From NCBI GenBank assembly GCA_040902105.1, contig JBBDXW010000074.1, positions 175,177 through 239,176 on the forward strand: 64,000 nt of DNA, written 5' to 3'. This stretch comes from IDS-8 sp040902105. GTDB taxonomy: Bacteria > Pseudomonadota > Gammaproteobacteria > Steroidobacterales > Woeseiaceae. Made by a program: the position numbers and the translations under genes. Below the pieces are notes generated by a model that worked only from the letters and a program-made list of their open reading frames with translations, was not told where the DNA came from and searched no databases. Positions 54,280-62,488 of the stretch are shown here, piece by piece. Position 1 is the stretch's first letter. Each line of letters starts with the position of its first letter.

Positions 54280-54616
54280 CCAGGAATGCGGCAAGCAGAA
54301 TACAGAATCCGGTCACTGCCAGAAGCGCATGCAGAACGACGACGCCTTTCGGCGGCAGCCGGTTCTTGAGATGGTGCGAGGCCAGGTAGAAACCGCCGAG
54401 AGCGGCGACCACGAATACACCCAGCGACCAGCCGACCAGCGGGCTGGCGACACCGCGCGATACGATCAACGCAAGCAATACGAGGCCTGATGCGCCCAGT
54501 AGTGCGTGCAGGATCGACAGCGCCCAGGGCGCCATTTTGTTGCGCAGGACATGGCTTGCGAGGATGACGCCGCCGAGCGCGGCAACGGCAAAGACCACAA
54601 CAGCGACAGTCAGCAT
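54272..54616 (-). CDS. Small four-helix membrane protein
   Basis: A 114-residue hydrophobic protein with four predicted helices. Two repeats are visible: GGVILASHVLRNKMAPWALSILHALL and GGFYLASHHLKNRLPPKGVVVLHALL, each ending in a histidine near a helix start. That suggests an internal duplication of a two-helix unit. GGGAGAACAGG precedes the ATG. It overlaps the DUF2231 gene and faces the SufR-like gene. It is not assigned to a family. Confidence 0.65.
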   Translation of the reverse strand: MLTVAVVVFAVAALGGVILASHVLRNKMAPWALSILHALLGASGLVLLALIVSRGVASPLVGWSLGVFVVAALGGFYLASHHLKNRLPPKGVVVLHALLAVTGFCILLAAFLGV

Positions 54617-54653
54617 TCCTGTTCTCCCGGGCGACGATGTTGTCGCAGTCTAG

Positions 54654-54681
54654 TCAAGCGCTTGAGACTTTGTCAACAAAG
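54654..54681. promoter_or_regulatory. Dyads between divergent genes
   Basis: Two adjacent palindromes lie in the 111 bases between the membrane-protein unit and the SufR-like gene: TCAAGCGCTTGA (54654-54665, perfect) and CTTTGTCAACAAAG (54668-54681, six-base arms around CA). Either could be the operator of the regulator. Confidence 0.5.
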
Positions 54682-54727
54682 AACTTGAAAAAGTGCATTT
54701 AGGCGGCCTCGCCGGTATGATCCGCCT

Positions 54728-55375
54728 ATGCAAAGTTCCGCAATTGCTGCCTTTGGCGAACGGCAGCGCCAGTTACTGACCCTTCTCCTGGAACAAAAGG
54801 CCGGCATGACCGCGGACGACCTGGCCGCCTCGCTCGAGATCAGCCGCAGCGCCGTGCATCAGCACCTCGGTGCGCTCGAAGGCGGCGGCTACGTCGAGAA
54901 GAGTTCGCAGGCGCCGAAAGGCGGCCGTCCCGGTTTCGGTTGGCGACTGACCGAGCGCGGCATCCACCTGTTTCCGAAACAATACGCATTGTTCTCTGGA
55001 TTGCTGATCGCCGGCATGAAAGAGACGCTCGGGAGCGATGGGCTGGTGGAAGCCATGCGAGCCCTGGGCAAGATGCTGGGCGAGCAAAGCCTGCATCGGG
55101 TGCTGGGCAAGACCCCCGGGGAACAGGTCGTAGAAGTCGCGCGCATCATGCGCGAGCTCGGTTACCAGTCGCACGCCGCGGCCGATCCCGGTCATGACCT
55201 GCCGTTGATCGACGCGCGCAATTGCATCTATCACGACCTTGCACGCGAGTATCGCGAGGTCTGTCAACTCGATCTCGCTTTGCTCGAAACTCTGCTGGAT
55301 TCCGACATCGAGCACCTGGAGTGCATGGTGCGGGGCGGCCACGCATGCCGCTTCCGCCTGCGCAAGCGGGGATGA
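54728..55375 (+). CDS. SufR-like winged-helix regulator with iron-sulphur-type cysteines
   Basis: A 215-residue transcriptional regulator. The N-terminal winged helix-turn-helix is MTADDLAASLEISRSAVHQHLGALEGGGYVE followed by the wing KGGRPGFGWRLTERG. The C-terminal domain has cysteines at 166, 179, 199 and 207: C166, C179 and C207 follow C-x12-C-x27-C, the spacing recalled for mycobacterial SufR, which binds a [4Fe-4S] cluster. No suf or isc gene is near. It is divergent from two membrane-protein genes that it may regulate through redox or nitric oxide sensing; that role is inference. Confidence 0.72.
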   Translation: MQSSAIAAFGERQRQLLTLLLEQKAGMTADDLAASLEISRSAVHQHLGALEGGGYVEKSSQAPKGGRPGFGWRLTERGIHLFPKQYALFSGLLIAGMKETLGSDGLVEAMRALGKMLGEQSLHRVLGKTPGEQVVEVARIMRELGYQSHAAADPGHDLPLIDARNCIYHDLAREYREVCQLDLALLETLLDSDIEHLECMVRGGHACRFRLRKRG

Positions 55376-55400
55376 TCGGCACCGAAAACCGCCGCTCCGC

Positions 55401-56264
55401 TCAGCTATGACGCATCAGTACCGGTAGCGAAGCGCGGTTCAACATGAAATCCGTGACCCCGCCGAAGATCATCTGACTGAAGCGGCTGCGACTGTATGCA
55501 CCCATCACCAGCAAGTCGGATTTCGTAGCCTTGAACGCCGCCAGAATTTCCTTGCAGTCGTCGCTGCCTTTCGTCGTCACGCGTTCCGACTGGATGCCCC
55601 AGCATTTCAAATAGGCCGCGAGTTGACTTGATTTCGGCCCTGGCTTGTTCTCAGGACCGCAATTTACGATGGAAACGCGCTGGGCGAGTTGCAATAAGGG
55701 CAATGCCGCCGCCACGGCGAGCGCGGCGTCCTTGCTCTGGTTCCAGGCGATACAGATTCTCTTGCCAATGGTCCAGTCGCCGGCCTGCGGCAATACCAGC
55801 ACCGGCCGCGCCGACGCCATCAGCGCCGCCACCAGGAACAGCCGTGCGATCGTGCCGTCTTTGCTGTCGGGCCGGGAGACGACGAGCAGGTCATTCAACG
55901 GGCCGAGTATGCCGATGACCCGTTGCGGCGAACCGGTTTTTTCCATCCAGATAGCGCCGGGTTTCGCACGCGGCGTTTTGTGCATATCGAAGCCCTGGCG
56001 TTCAGCCAGTCGCGTAAACAGCGCCCGCGCCGCAGGGCCGGTTTTGAGTTTGCTGCGTGGCTTCCAGGCGGCGCGCCATTCCGCTTCGGAGCCGCCGATC
56101 GCGGCGTCGGTCAGCGTGGCCGGCAGGGATACATCGGAGTAGCTGTGCGGCCTGATATGGCAGCCCAGCACGCTCGCACCAAGATCTTTGGCCAGTTCGA
56201 ACGTCTTGTTCAACGCAACCGCGCATTCCGGCCGGTCCGCGACGGGTACGAAGATTACTCGCAT
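55401..56264 (-). CDS. Tandem universal stress protein
   Basis: A 287-residue protein with two Usp-like domains. The N-terminal one (MRVIFVPVADRPECAVALNKTFELAK) is degenerate, and the C-terminal one keeps a typical end (LLVMGAYSRSRFSQMIFGGVTDFML) of the GG-type ATP loop. AAGGAT stands before the ATG. It is convergent with the SufR-like gene and differs clearly from the Usp protein at 32020. The ligand and stress are unknown. Confidence 0.82.
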   Translation of the reverse strand: MRVIFVPVADRPECAVALNKTFELAKDLGASVLGCHIRPHSYSDVSLPATLTDAAIGGSEAEWRAAWKPRSKLKTGPAARALFTRLAERQGFDMHKTPRAKPGAIWMEKTGSPQRVIGILGPLNDLLVVSRPDSKDGTIARLFLVAALMASARPVLVLPQAGDWTIGKRICIAWNQSKDAALAVAAALPLLQLAQRVSIVNCGPENKPGPKSSQLAAYLKCWGIQSERVTTKGSDDCKEILAAFKATKSDLLVMGAYSRSRFSQMIFGGVTDFMLNRASLPVLMRHS

Positions 56265-56435
56265 ATCGGGATCCTTGACCTTAACGGGTCCGCGCGTCGC
56301 GCATTGTTATTGTCCATTGCCGTCGTCCATTGTCGTCGCTCAGGCCTCTGCGTCCGCGCAATCTTCCAGTATCGGCCGCGGCAGGGCAATCGGTGACCTT
56401 CCGCTCAAAGTCATCATTTCCGACGATCGCGGAAC

Positions 56436-56601
56436 CTAGTGCACCCCGTCGCAAATAATCGACCCTTCTCGCGGCGCCTTTTCGCGTCTGGCGGCGTTGC
56501 GACTCCTCGCAATAGCGGTGCTATTACTCGTCGTCGCGCCTTGCCAGCCACGAAAAGTCGCTCGCGAGAAGGGGTCGATTATTTACGACGGGGTACACTA
56601 G
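56436..56601. repeat. 166-bp near-perfect palindrome with CTAG ends
   Basis: CTAGTGCACCCCGTCGCAAA at the left is mirrored at the right end by the complement of CTAGTGTACCCCGTCGTAAA, and the two arms stay largely complementary to a centre near 56518. It takes up a third of the 469-base gap 56265-56733, and no gene is seen there. This resembles a non-autonomous, MITE-like element, though no transposase is in the window. Confidence 0.8.
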
Positions 56602-56733
56602 CGCCGCCGGCTACCCTGCAGCCGCCCGGTGTAGAATATCGGGCTTCGCACCGGGACCTCGGGACGCGAACGACAGGGCGGGTGCTATGCTTCCATTCTG
56701 GTTGCGGTCTGCACAGCATGATGGGCGGCGGGT

Positions 56734-59124
56734 GTGAGCGAGGACCTATTTCACGGGTTCCGTTTGGGGGACCTGCTGGTCGAACCGCTTAAGGGACAGG
56801 TCACGAGCCGGCACGGTTCGAGGCATATGTCGCCGAAAGCGGTCGAGGTGCTTTTGCGCCTCGCACAAAACCCGGGCGCGGTGCTGAGTCGCGACGCGCT
56901 GCTGGATGACGTCTGGGGGTCCGGCCAGGGAACCCAGGAAGCGCTCGGGCATGCCATCAGCGCCTTGCGCTACGCGCTCGAGGACCATCCGGACAATCCC
57001 CGATATATCCAGACGCTGCCGAGACGGGGTTACCGGCTCCTGATCGAGCCGGTTTTGCTCCGGCAAGCGATTGCCGCAGCAAACGAGCCTGTCTCGACCG
57101 AGGTGGCGGACGACTCCGGCACGAACGCGGATTTTTTCAGCGAACTGAGACGGCGTGGTGTTGTACAAACGGGCCTGACCTACGTGGTGCTGGGCTGGCT
57201 TGTGCTGCAGGTCGCCGACGTCACCTTCGACCAGCTGTTGCTGCCACAATGGCTCGGCACGTTCATTGCGATACTGGTCATCGCCGGATTTCCGATTGCA
57301 CTCCTGCTCGCGTGGTTTATCGAGATCGTTCATGGCCGCGCGGTGCTTGACCGGCGCAAGGACTCGCCTTCGTCCGCCAGGGTATTCAGCCGACCTTACA
57401 CGGCGATACTGGGCGCGCTGCTGCTGGCATCGATCGGCATCTACGCCTATGACCGTTATGTCGGTTTGCCGGCGGGCGAAGGCTCGATTCGCACAGCCGA
57501 TGCGATGGAGTCCGAAGCGCCGATCGAACCGAACTCAATAGCAGTGCTGCCGTTCCTCAACATCGACGGCAGTGAAGAGACGCGGATCTTCAGCGAGGGA
57601 CTGGCCGAAGACGTGATCAATCGCCTCGCGAAAGTGCCGTCGCTGCGCGTGTCTGCAAGAGGCGATTCGTTCTCGTTGCCGTCAACGGCTTCGTCAGAAA
57701 ACGTGCGCAAGAGGCTGAGGGTGAGTTACTACCTCGAGGGCAGCGTGCGTCTTGTCGAGCAGCAGATGCGGGTCATCATTCAGCTCATCAATTCGGCCAA
57801 TGGATTTCACGTGCTATCGCGGACTTTCGATCGCAACCGCCAGGAGTTTTTCGAGATACAGGACGAAATAACGAGCCTCACGGTCGCGAATCTCAGGCTG
57901 GTATTGCCGGCCGAGACGCAGATAATTCTGCAGGCGTCAGACGAATATCCCGACCTTGACGCGTACGTTCTATATCGCCGCGGCATGGATGCCTATCACA
58001 GGCCGATGACGACGGAATCGATCGACGAAGCACTCGACTGGTTTAACCAGGCGTTAGAGATCGATCCGGATTATGCGGCGGCGCATGCCGGTATCTGCAC
58101 CACGTATGCCTCGGGGTTTATGGTGACGGGCAATCCCGGTTTTATCGACAAGGCGGAACAATTCTGTGCAGCTGCATTGCAGCGAAATCCCAATCTCGAC
58201 GTCGTCCACCGCGCCCTGGGCGATCTTTACCTCAATACGGGGCAGGACCGGAATGCGGAAGCGGCTTACAAAAGAGCGCTGGAAATCGACGAAAAAAATG
58301 TGCCCGCATTGAGCGGTCTGGCGGACGTTTATTATCGGCAGCAGCAGATCGAGCTTGCCGAAGAAACCTACAGACGGGCGATTGGTTTACAGCCCGGCAA
58401 CTGGTCGACCTATAACGGACTCGGCTGGTTCCTGTTCCAGAATGGCCGCTATGAAGAAGCGGCGGAACAGTACAGAAAGCTCGTATCGATCGACGCCACC
58501 AACATGCTCGGCTATTCGAATCTCGGCGCATCGCTCATGGCGTCCGGAAACTTCGCCGATGCGGCGCCCGCATTCATGCGCTCGATCGAGATCGAGCCGA
58601 GACGCTACGCGTATACGAACCTGGGGCTCGTGTACTACTACCTGGGACAGCTCGACGACGCCGTCGTCGCGCTGAGGAAGGCAGTGGAGCTGGCGCCCAA
58701 CGATCACCTGGCCTGGTCAAGTCTCGGCGATGCGTTGTCGTTCACGGAAGACAGCAAAGGGGCCGCGGCCGCGTTCAATACCGCCGAACAGCTGGCCGAA
58801 AACCAGTTGGCGGTAAATTCGATGGACGCGGAAATCCATATCGATCTCGCCTGGATCAAGGCGATGCTGGGGAAAATGCAGGAGGCGAAGGAGGTAATTG
58901 CGCGTGCGCGGGAGATCACGCCGGGCGATCCGCAGGTATATCTTTACAGTGCGCTCATATCAGTCCGCTCGGGCGACAACTCGTCCGCGTACAAGGACCT
59001 CCAGGCCGCGGTCGAGATGGGTTATCCGCGGAATTTGCTGGTTGCCGAGCCGCACTTGCGCGCGATGAGGAACGACCCGCAGTTCCTGGCACTGACAACG
59101 ACGCCGGGCACCAAAGCTCCATGA
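56734..59124 (+). CDS. CadC-like winged-helix membrane protein with FlgO and TPR domains
   Basis: A 796-residue protein. Residues 8-105 form an OmpR/CadC-type winged helix (HMSPKAVEVLLRLAQNPGAVLSRDALLDDVW). Two or three membrane helices follow near 150-190 and 215-235. A periplasmic FlgO-like domain (NSIAVLPFLN, residues 268-390) and about ten tetratricopeptide repeats (400-770) complete it. Such proteins are membrane-bound regulators or scaffolds that read periplasmic signals; targets are unknown. The start is GTG. A lipoprotein gene follows 97 bases downstream. Confidence 0.8.
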   Translation: MSEDLFHGFRLGDLLVEPLKGQVTSRHGSRHMSPKAVEVLLRLAQNPGAVLSRDALLDDVWGSGQGTQEALGHAISALRYALEDHPDNPRYIQTLPRRGYRLLIEPVLLRQAIAAANEPVSTEVADDSGTNADFFSELRRRGVVQTGLTYVVLGWLVLQVADVTFDQLLLPQWLGTFIAILVIAGFPIALLLAWFIEIVHGRAVLDRRKDSPSSARVFSRPYTAILGALLLASIGIYAYDRYVGLPAGEGSIRTADAMESEAPIEPNSIAVLPFLNIDGSEETRIFSEGLAEDVINRLAKVPSLRVSARGDSFSLPSTASSENVRKRLRVSYYLEGSVRLVEQQMRVIIQLINSANGFHVLSRTFDRNRQEFFEIQDEITSLTVANLRLVLPAETQIILQASDEYPDLDAYVLYRRGMDAYHRPMTTESIDEALDWFNQALEIDPDYAAAHAGICTTYASGFMVTGNPGFIDKAEQFCAAALQRNPNLDVVHRALGDLYLNTGQDRNAEAAYKRALEIDEKNVPALSGLADVYYRQQQIELAEETYRRAIGLQPGNWSTYNGLGWFLFQNGRYEEAAEQYRKLVSIDATNMLGYSNLGASLMASGNFADAAPAFMRSIEIEPRRYAYTNLGLVYYYLGQLDDAVVALRKAVELAPNDHLAWSSLGDALSFTEDSKGAAAAFNTAEQLAENQLAVNSMDAEIHIDLAWIKAMLGKMQEAKEVIARAREITPGDPQVYLYSALISVRSGDNSSAYKDLQAAVEMGYPRNLLVAEPHLRAMRNDPQFLALTTTPGTKAP

Positions 59125-59221
59125 TCGAGGGATGAGGAGAACGGCCGACTTGCGAAAATGGCTGTGCCGTTTTTTGTCGAGTCCGCAGCCGCGAAGTGGA
59201 ATCAACATTGGGAGAAAAGAA

Positions 59222-59632
59222 ATGAATAAATCCATTATGTCCATCGCCACTCTGCTGTCGCTGGCGCTAACCGGCTGTGCACCGGCGATGACCCGGGACG
59301 GCGGCGCCGATCCGGAGACGACCTGTGGTGACCGGGCGGTGACCGTTTACCAGTCGACCGGATTCCTGGCCGTCTATCCCGAATACATCGACGTATGCGC
59401 CGGGTACCGCGTCACGATCACCGCGGTTCCGCGCGTAGCCGACGGCAATGTGCGGACTCAACCGGAGGAGGGTAATCCGGGTATGGATGGCTGGCTTGGC
59501 GTTGAAGGGAGGCCTGGCGGCGCAGTCGTCATCGGGGTTCCCGCGGATGCCACCGCGGGTGTGTACAAGTACGGCATTATCGTCGATGGCGTCGGTATGC
59601 TGGATCCGCGCATTCGCGTGGTGCGACGGTAA
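59222..59632 (+). CDS. Lipoprotein, cupredoxin-like beta-fold
   Basis: A 136-residue predicted lipoprotein: LSLALTGC gives the acylated cysteine near residue 19. The mature domain is beta-rich, begins TTCGDRAVTVYQS and has a second cysteine in YIDVCAGYRVTI, so one disulphide is likely. The closing GVYKYGIIVDGVGMLDPRIRVV resembles cupredoxin-like strands, but no copper-binding histidine is visible. GGGAG stands before the ATG. Function unknown. Confidence 0.65.
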   Translation: MNKSIMSIATLLSLALTGCAPAMTRDGGADPETTCGDRAVTVYQSTGFLAVYPEYIDVCAGYRVTITAVPRVADGNVRTQPEEGNPGMDGWLGVEGRPGGAVVIGVPADATAGVYKYGIIVDGVGMLDPRIRVVRR

Positions 59633-60025
59633 CGATGCTCCGGGCGAGTGCTGAAGTCACCATTTGCTACCTGCAGCGTTGAGCCCGGGATGCGCGCCGG
59701 GACGCATGCGACGGCATCGCGAATTTCTTTCATCCGGTCGGTTCATGCGGAATCGTTGGCACCGTTTTCATTACCAACGCTTCCTTGACAGTGCCGTTTA
59801 TTTGAGGTCTAGTCTTGCTCCATGGTACCCGCCGGAAGCAGTGCGTTTCATGGTCTTTTGCCGACCAGCGCTCAACTTCGACGCGAGACATGGTTTGATG
59901 AAGAGCTGCCCCCCACGCTCACTCTGCGCCGTCATTCCATCTCGATTTCTTTTTTCCAGCTTCAATCCAGCGGTGGTCGACTTACGAGCACCTGAAACCA
60001 ACAAGTAACACGAGGGGGAGAAGTC
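59633..60025. promoter_or_regulatory. Intergenic region with promoter for the second TonB receptor
   Basis: This 393-base gap has no convincing gene. TTGACA (59785-59790), a 17-base spacer and TCTAGT (59808-59813) form a promoter-like pair 212 bases before the receptor start. The leader after it is AT-richer than the surroundings and has no recognised riboswitch or operator. Confidence 0.5.
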
Positions 60026-62428
60026 ATGAGTGTCGGCTCTACGTGGTTCATGCGTCTGACGATCGGCGCGCTGCTGCTTTCAGCTGTTCAGCATGGCTGG
60101 GCGCAGAATATCCTCGACGAAGTGGTTGTTACGGCGCAGAAGCGGGAGCAGGCCGCCCAGGACGTCGGCATCGCCATCACGGCATTTACCGGCGACCAGC
60201 TGAAGGCGCTCGGCGTCGAGAGCAGCGTGGACGTCGCGTCGTTTTCGCCCGGGGTGCACACCAGCGGCAATATCGCCGGGCAGAACACCCAGTTCACCAT
60301 CAGGGGCGTCACGCAGAACGACTTCAACGACATCGTCGAGGCGCCGAACGCCGTCTATCTGGACGAGGGCTACTTCGCAATCGCACAGGCACAGACCTTC
60401 GCCGTCTTCGACATTGAGCGCGTGGAAATCCTGAAAGGCCCGCAGGGCACCCTGTTCGGCCGCAACGCCACGGGCGGCCTGGTGCAATATATCAGCAACA
60501 AGCCGTCCTTCGACGAGGTCGAGGGCTATGCGGATCTCACCTACGGCACGTTCGACTCGGACGCCGATGCCAACCAGGTGCGCGTCGAAGCCGCAATAGG
60601 CGGGCCGTTCTCCGGCACCGCGGCCGGCCGGATTGCGGTCCTGTATAACGAGCACGACGGCTACCTGAACAACATCTACCCCTTCGCCGCCGTCGGCGGA
60701 TCGCCCGGCGCAGGTGCCGGGGCGGACATGGGAGACGACGACACGCTGGCACTGCGCGGCATCCTGCAGTTTCGCCCGAGCGACGTCCTCGAGTGGACCG
60801 TGTCGGTCAACCAGGCGAAGACCGAGATGGCGACCGGGCCGTACCAGTCGAAGCCGACAGTCGCCGTGTTCGACGAGAACAACGAGCTTGTCAATGTCAT
60901 CGATGCCGACCCCGGCGAGACTCGAGCCTCGATCGCGGCCGACGGCTCCGATTTCGGCGGTGACCTCGACAACAACGGCGTCTTTGGCGACCTTTTCGGC
61001 CGTCCGGCGGGCGGCGATTTCTTCGGCTACATAGATCCCGATGGCGAAGACTTCAATACATCGGGCGATTTTGCGTTCGCCGACCAGGGCGAAACCGAAA
61101 CGTTCGGCATCAACAACCGCATCGACTGGGACCTGTGGGATTCCGTCAGCCTGACCTCGGTGACCGATTTCAAGGACACCGAAAAACTCGTTTTCATCGA
61201 CGTCGATTCGGCGCCGGCCAATCAATCCGCGAACTACGCCGCCGTGGATGCCAGCAGTTTCACGCAGGAGATACGCCTGAACGGGACGAGCGACAATATG
61301 GCTTGGGTCGCCGGTTTTTTCTATCTCAACATCGACAGCGAGTCCGACAACGGGCTCAAGTTTCCGGCTGGCAGCGTCGTGCCGGGCGCGCCTTTCGACC
61401 TCGGCGTCGATGCAAAGCTCAAGACCAACTCCTATTCACTGTTCGGCCAGATCGAACGCGATATTCGCAACGACCTGACGTTCATTGCCGGTCTGCGGCT
61501 GATCCAGGAAGAGAAGGAGTACCACTTCGAGCAGAATATCTATGGCACGCCGGACTCCCGGCAAATCCACCAGGGACCGCCGTTCCTGATCGGCCCGGTG
61601 TTCATCAATGGCGTGCCCGCGCCGTTCGACGACGACACCAGTGACTTCCTGTGGGCAGGCAAACTGCAGCTCGACTGGGCGTACTCCGATGACCTGCTGC
61701 TGTACGCCGGCGTCAACCGCGGTGTCAAGGCCGGCAGTTTCAACGCGCAGCTCGCCGGTGGCTTAGCGGTTCCCCCGAGCGCGATTCCCTACGACGAAGA
61801 AATCCTGACGAGCCTGGAAGGCGGCTTCAAGGCGACGTTGTTCGACGGCTCCACGCGCTTCAACGGCAGCGTTTTCTATTACGACTATGCGGATTATCAG
61901 AGCTTCCTGTTCACGGGTGTGAGCGGCGTCGTGATCAACGCGGATGCGGAGAACATCGGAGTGGAATTCGAGCTGCAGGCTTCGCCCATGGACGGGCTCG
62001 ACATTCTGCTGTCTGCCGCGTGGTTCGATGCCACGGTCGAGGATGTGCCGCTGCGCGTCGACGGTCCGATCCGCCGCGACGTCGATCCGACCTACGCGCC
62101 CGAATTCCAGTTGACCGGCCTGGTTCGCTACGAATGGCCCGCCTTCAACGGGCGCATGTACGTGGGGGGTGACGCGAGCTACTCCGACGAGTACTTCTAC
62201 AACCTGCGCAACTTCGACGCCGACAAGTTCGACGCCTACACCATGGTGAACGCCCGGGTCGGCTGGATCGACGGCAATGACCGGCTGGAAGCCTCCCTCA
62301 AGATGAACAACGTTACCGACGAGCGCGCCGGCATCCAGGGATTCGACATCGCCACGCTGTGCGGCTGCAACGAAATCTCGTTCCAGCCGCCGCGCTGGTA
62401 CGGCGTGAATCTGAGATACTCTTTTTGA
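60026..62428 (+). CDS. TonB-dependent receptor
   Basis: An 800-residue outer-membrane receptor. A signal peptide (cut after residue 26, HGWAQ) is followed by a TonB box-like LDEVVVTAQKRE and a plug domain with the typical VEILKGPQGTLFGRNATGG. The barrel ends with YGVNLRYSF. This type is common in oligotrophic proteobacteria and takes up varied, often hydrophobic or aromatic, substrates; ligand unknown. GAGGGGGAG precedes the ATG. A FAD-linked oxidase follows 60 bases later and may act on the imported compound. Confidence 0.9.
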   Translation: MSVGSTWFMRLTIGALLLSAVQHGWAQNILDEVVVTAQKREQAAQDVGIAITAFTGDQLKALGVESSVDVASFSPGVHTSGNIAGQNTQFTIRGVTQNDFNDIVEAPNAVYLDEGYFAIAQAQTFAVFDIERVEILKGPQGTLFGRNATGGLVQYISNKPSFDEVEGYADLTYGTFDSDADANQVRVEAAIGGPFSGTAAGRIAVLYNEHDGYLNNIYPFAAVGGSPGAGAGADMGDDDTLALRGILQFRPSDVLEWTVSVNQAKTEMATGPYQSKPTVAVFDENNELVNVIDADPGETRASIAADGSDFGGDLDNNGVFGDLFGRPAGGDFFGYIDPDGEDFNTSGDFAFADQGETETFGINNRIDWDLWDSVSLTSVTDFKDTEKLVFIDVDSAPANQSANYAAVDASSFTQEIRLNGTSDNMAWVAGFFYLNIDSESDNGLKFPAGSVVPGAPFDLGVDAKLKTNSYSLFGQIERDIRNDLTFIAGLRLIQEEKEYHFEQNIYGTPDSRQIHQGPPFLIGPVFINGVPAPFDDDTSDFLWAGKLQLDWAYSDDLLLYAGVNRGVKAGSFNAQLAGGLAVPPSAIPYDEEILTSLEGGFKATLFDGSTRFNGSVFYYDYADYQSFLFTGVSGVVINADAENIGVEFELQASPMDGLDILLSAAWFDATVEDVPLRVDGPIRRDVDPTYAPEFQLTGLVRYEWPAFNGRMYVGGDASYSDEYFYNLRNFDADKFDAYTMVNARVGWIDGNDRLEASLKMNNVTDERAGIQGFDIATLCGCNEISFQPPRWYGVNLRYSF

Positions 62429-62488
62429 CGGTAATGACCAGTCGACAATTCGAACGGAAAATGAGGGACGCATGAAGGAAGCTTGCTC

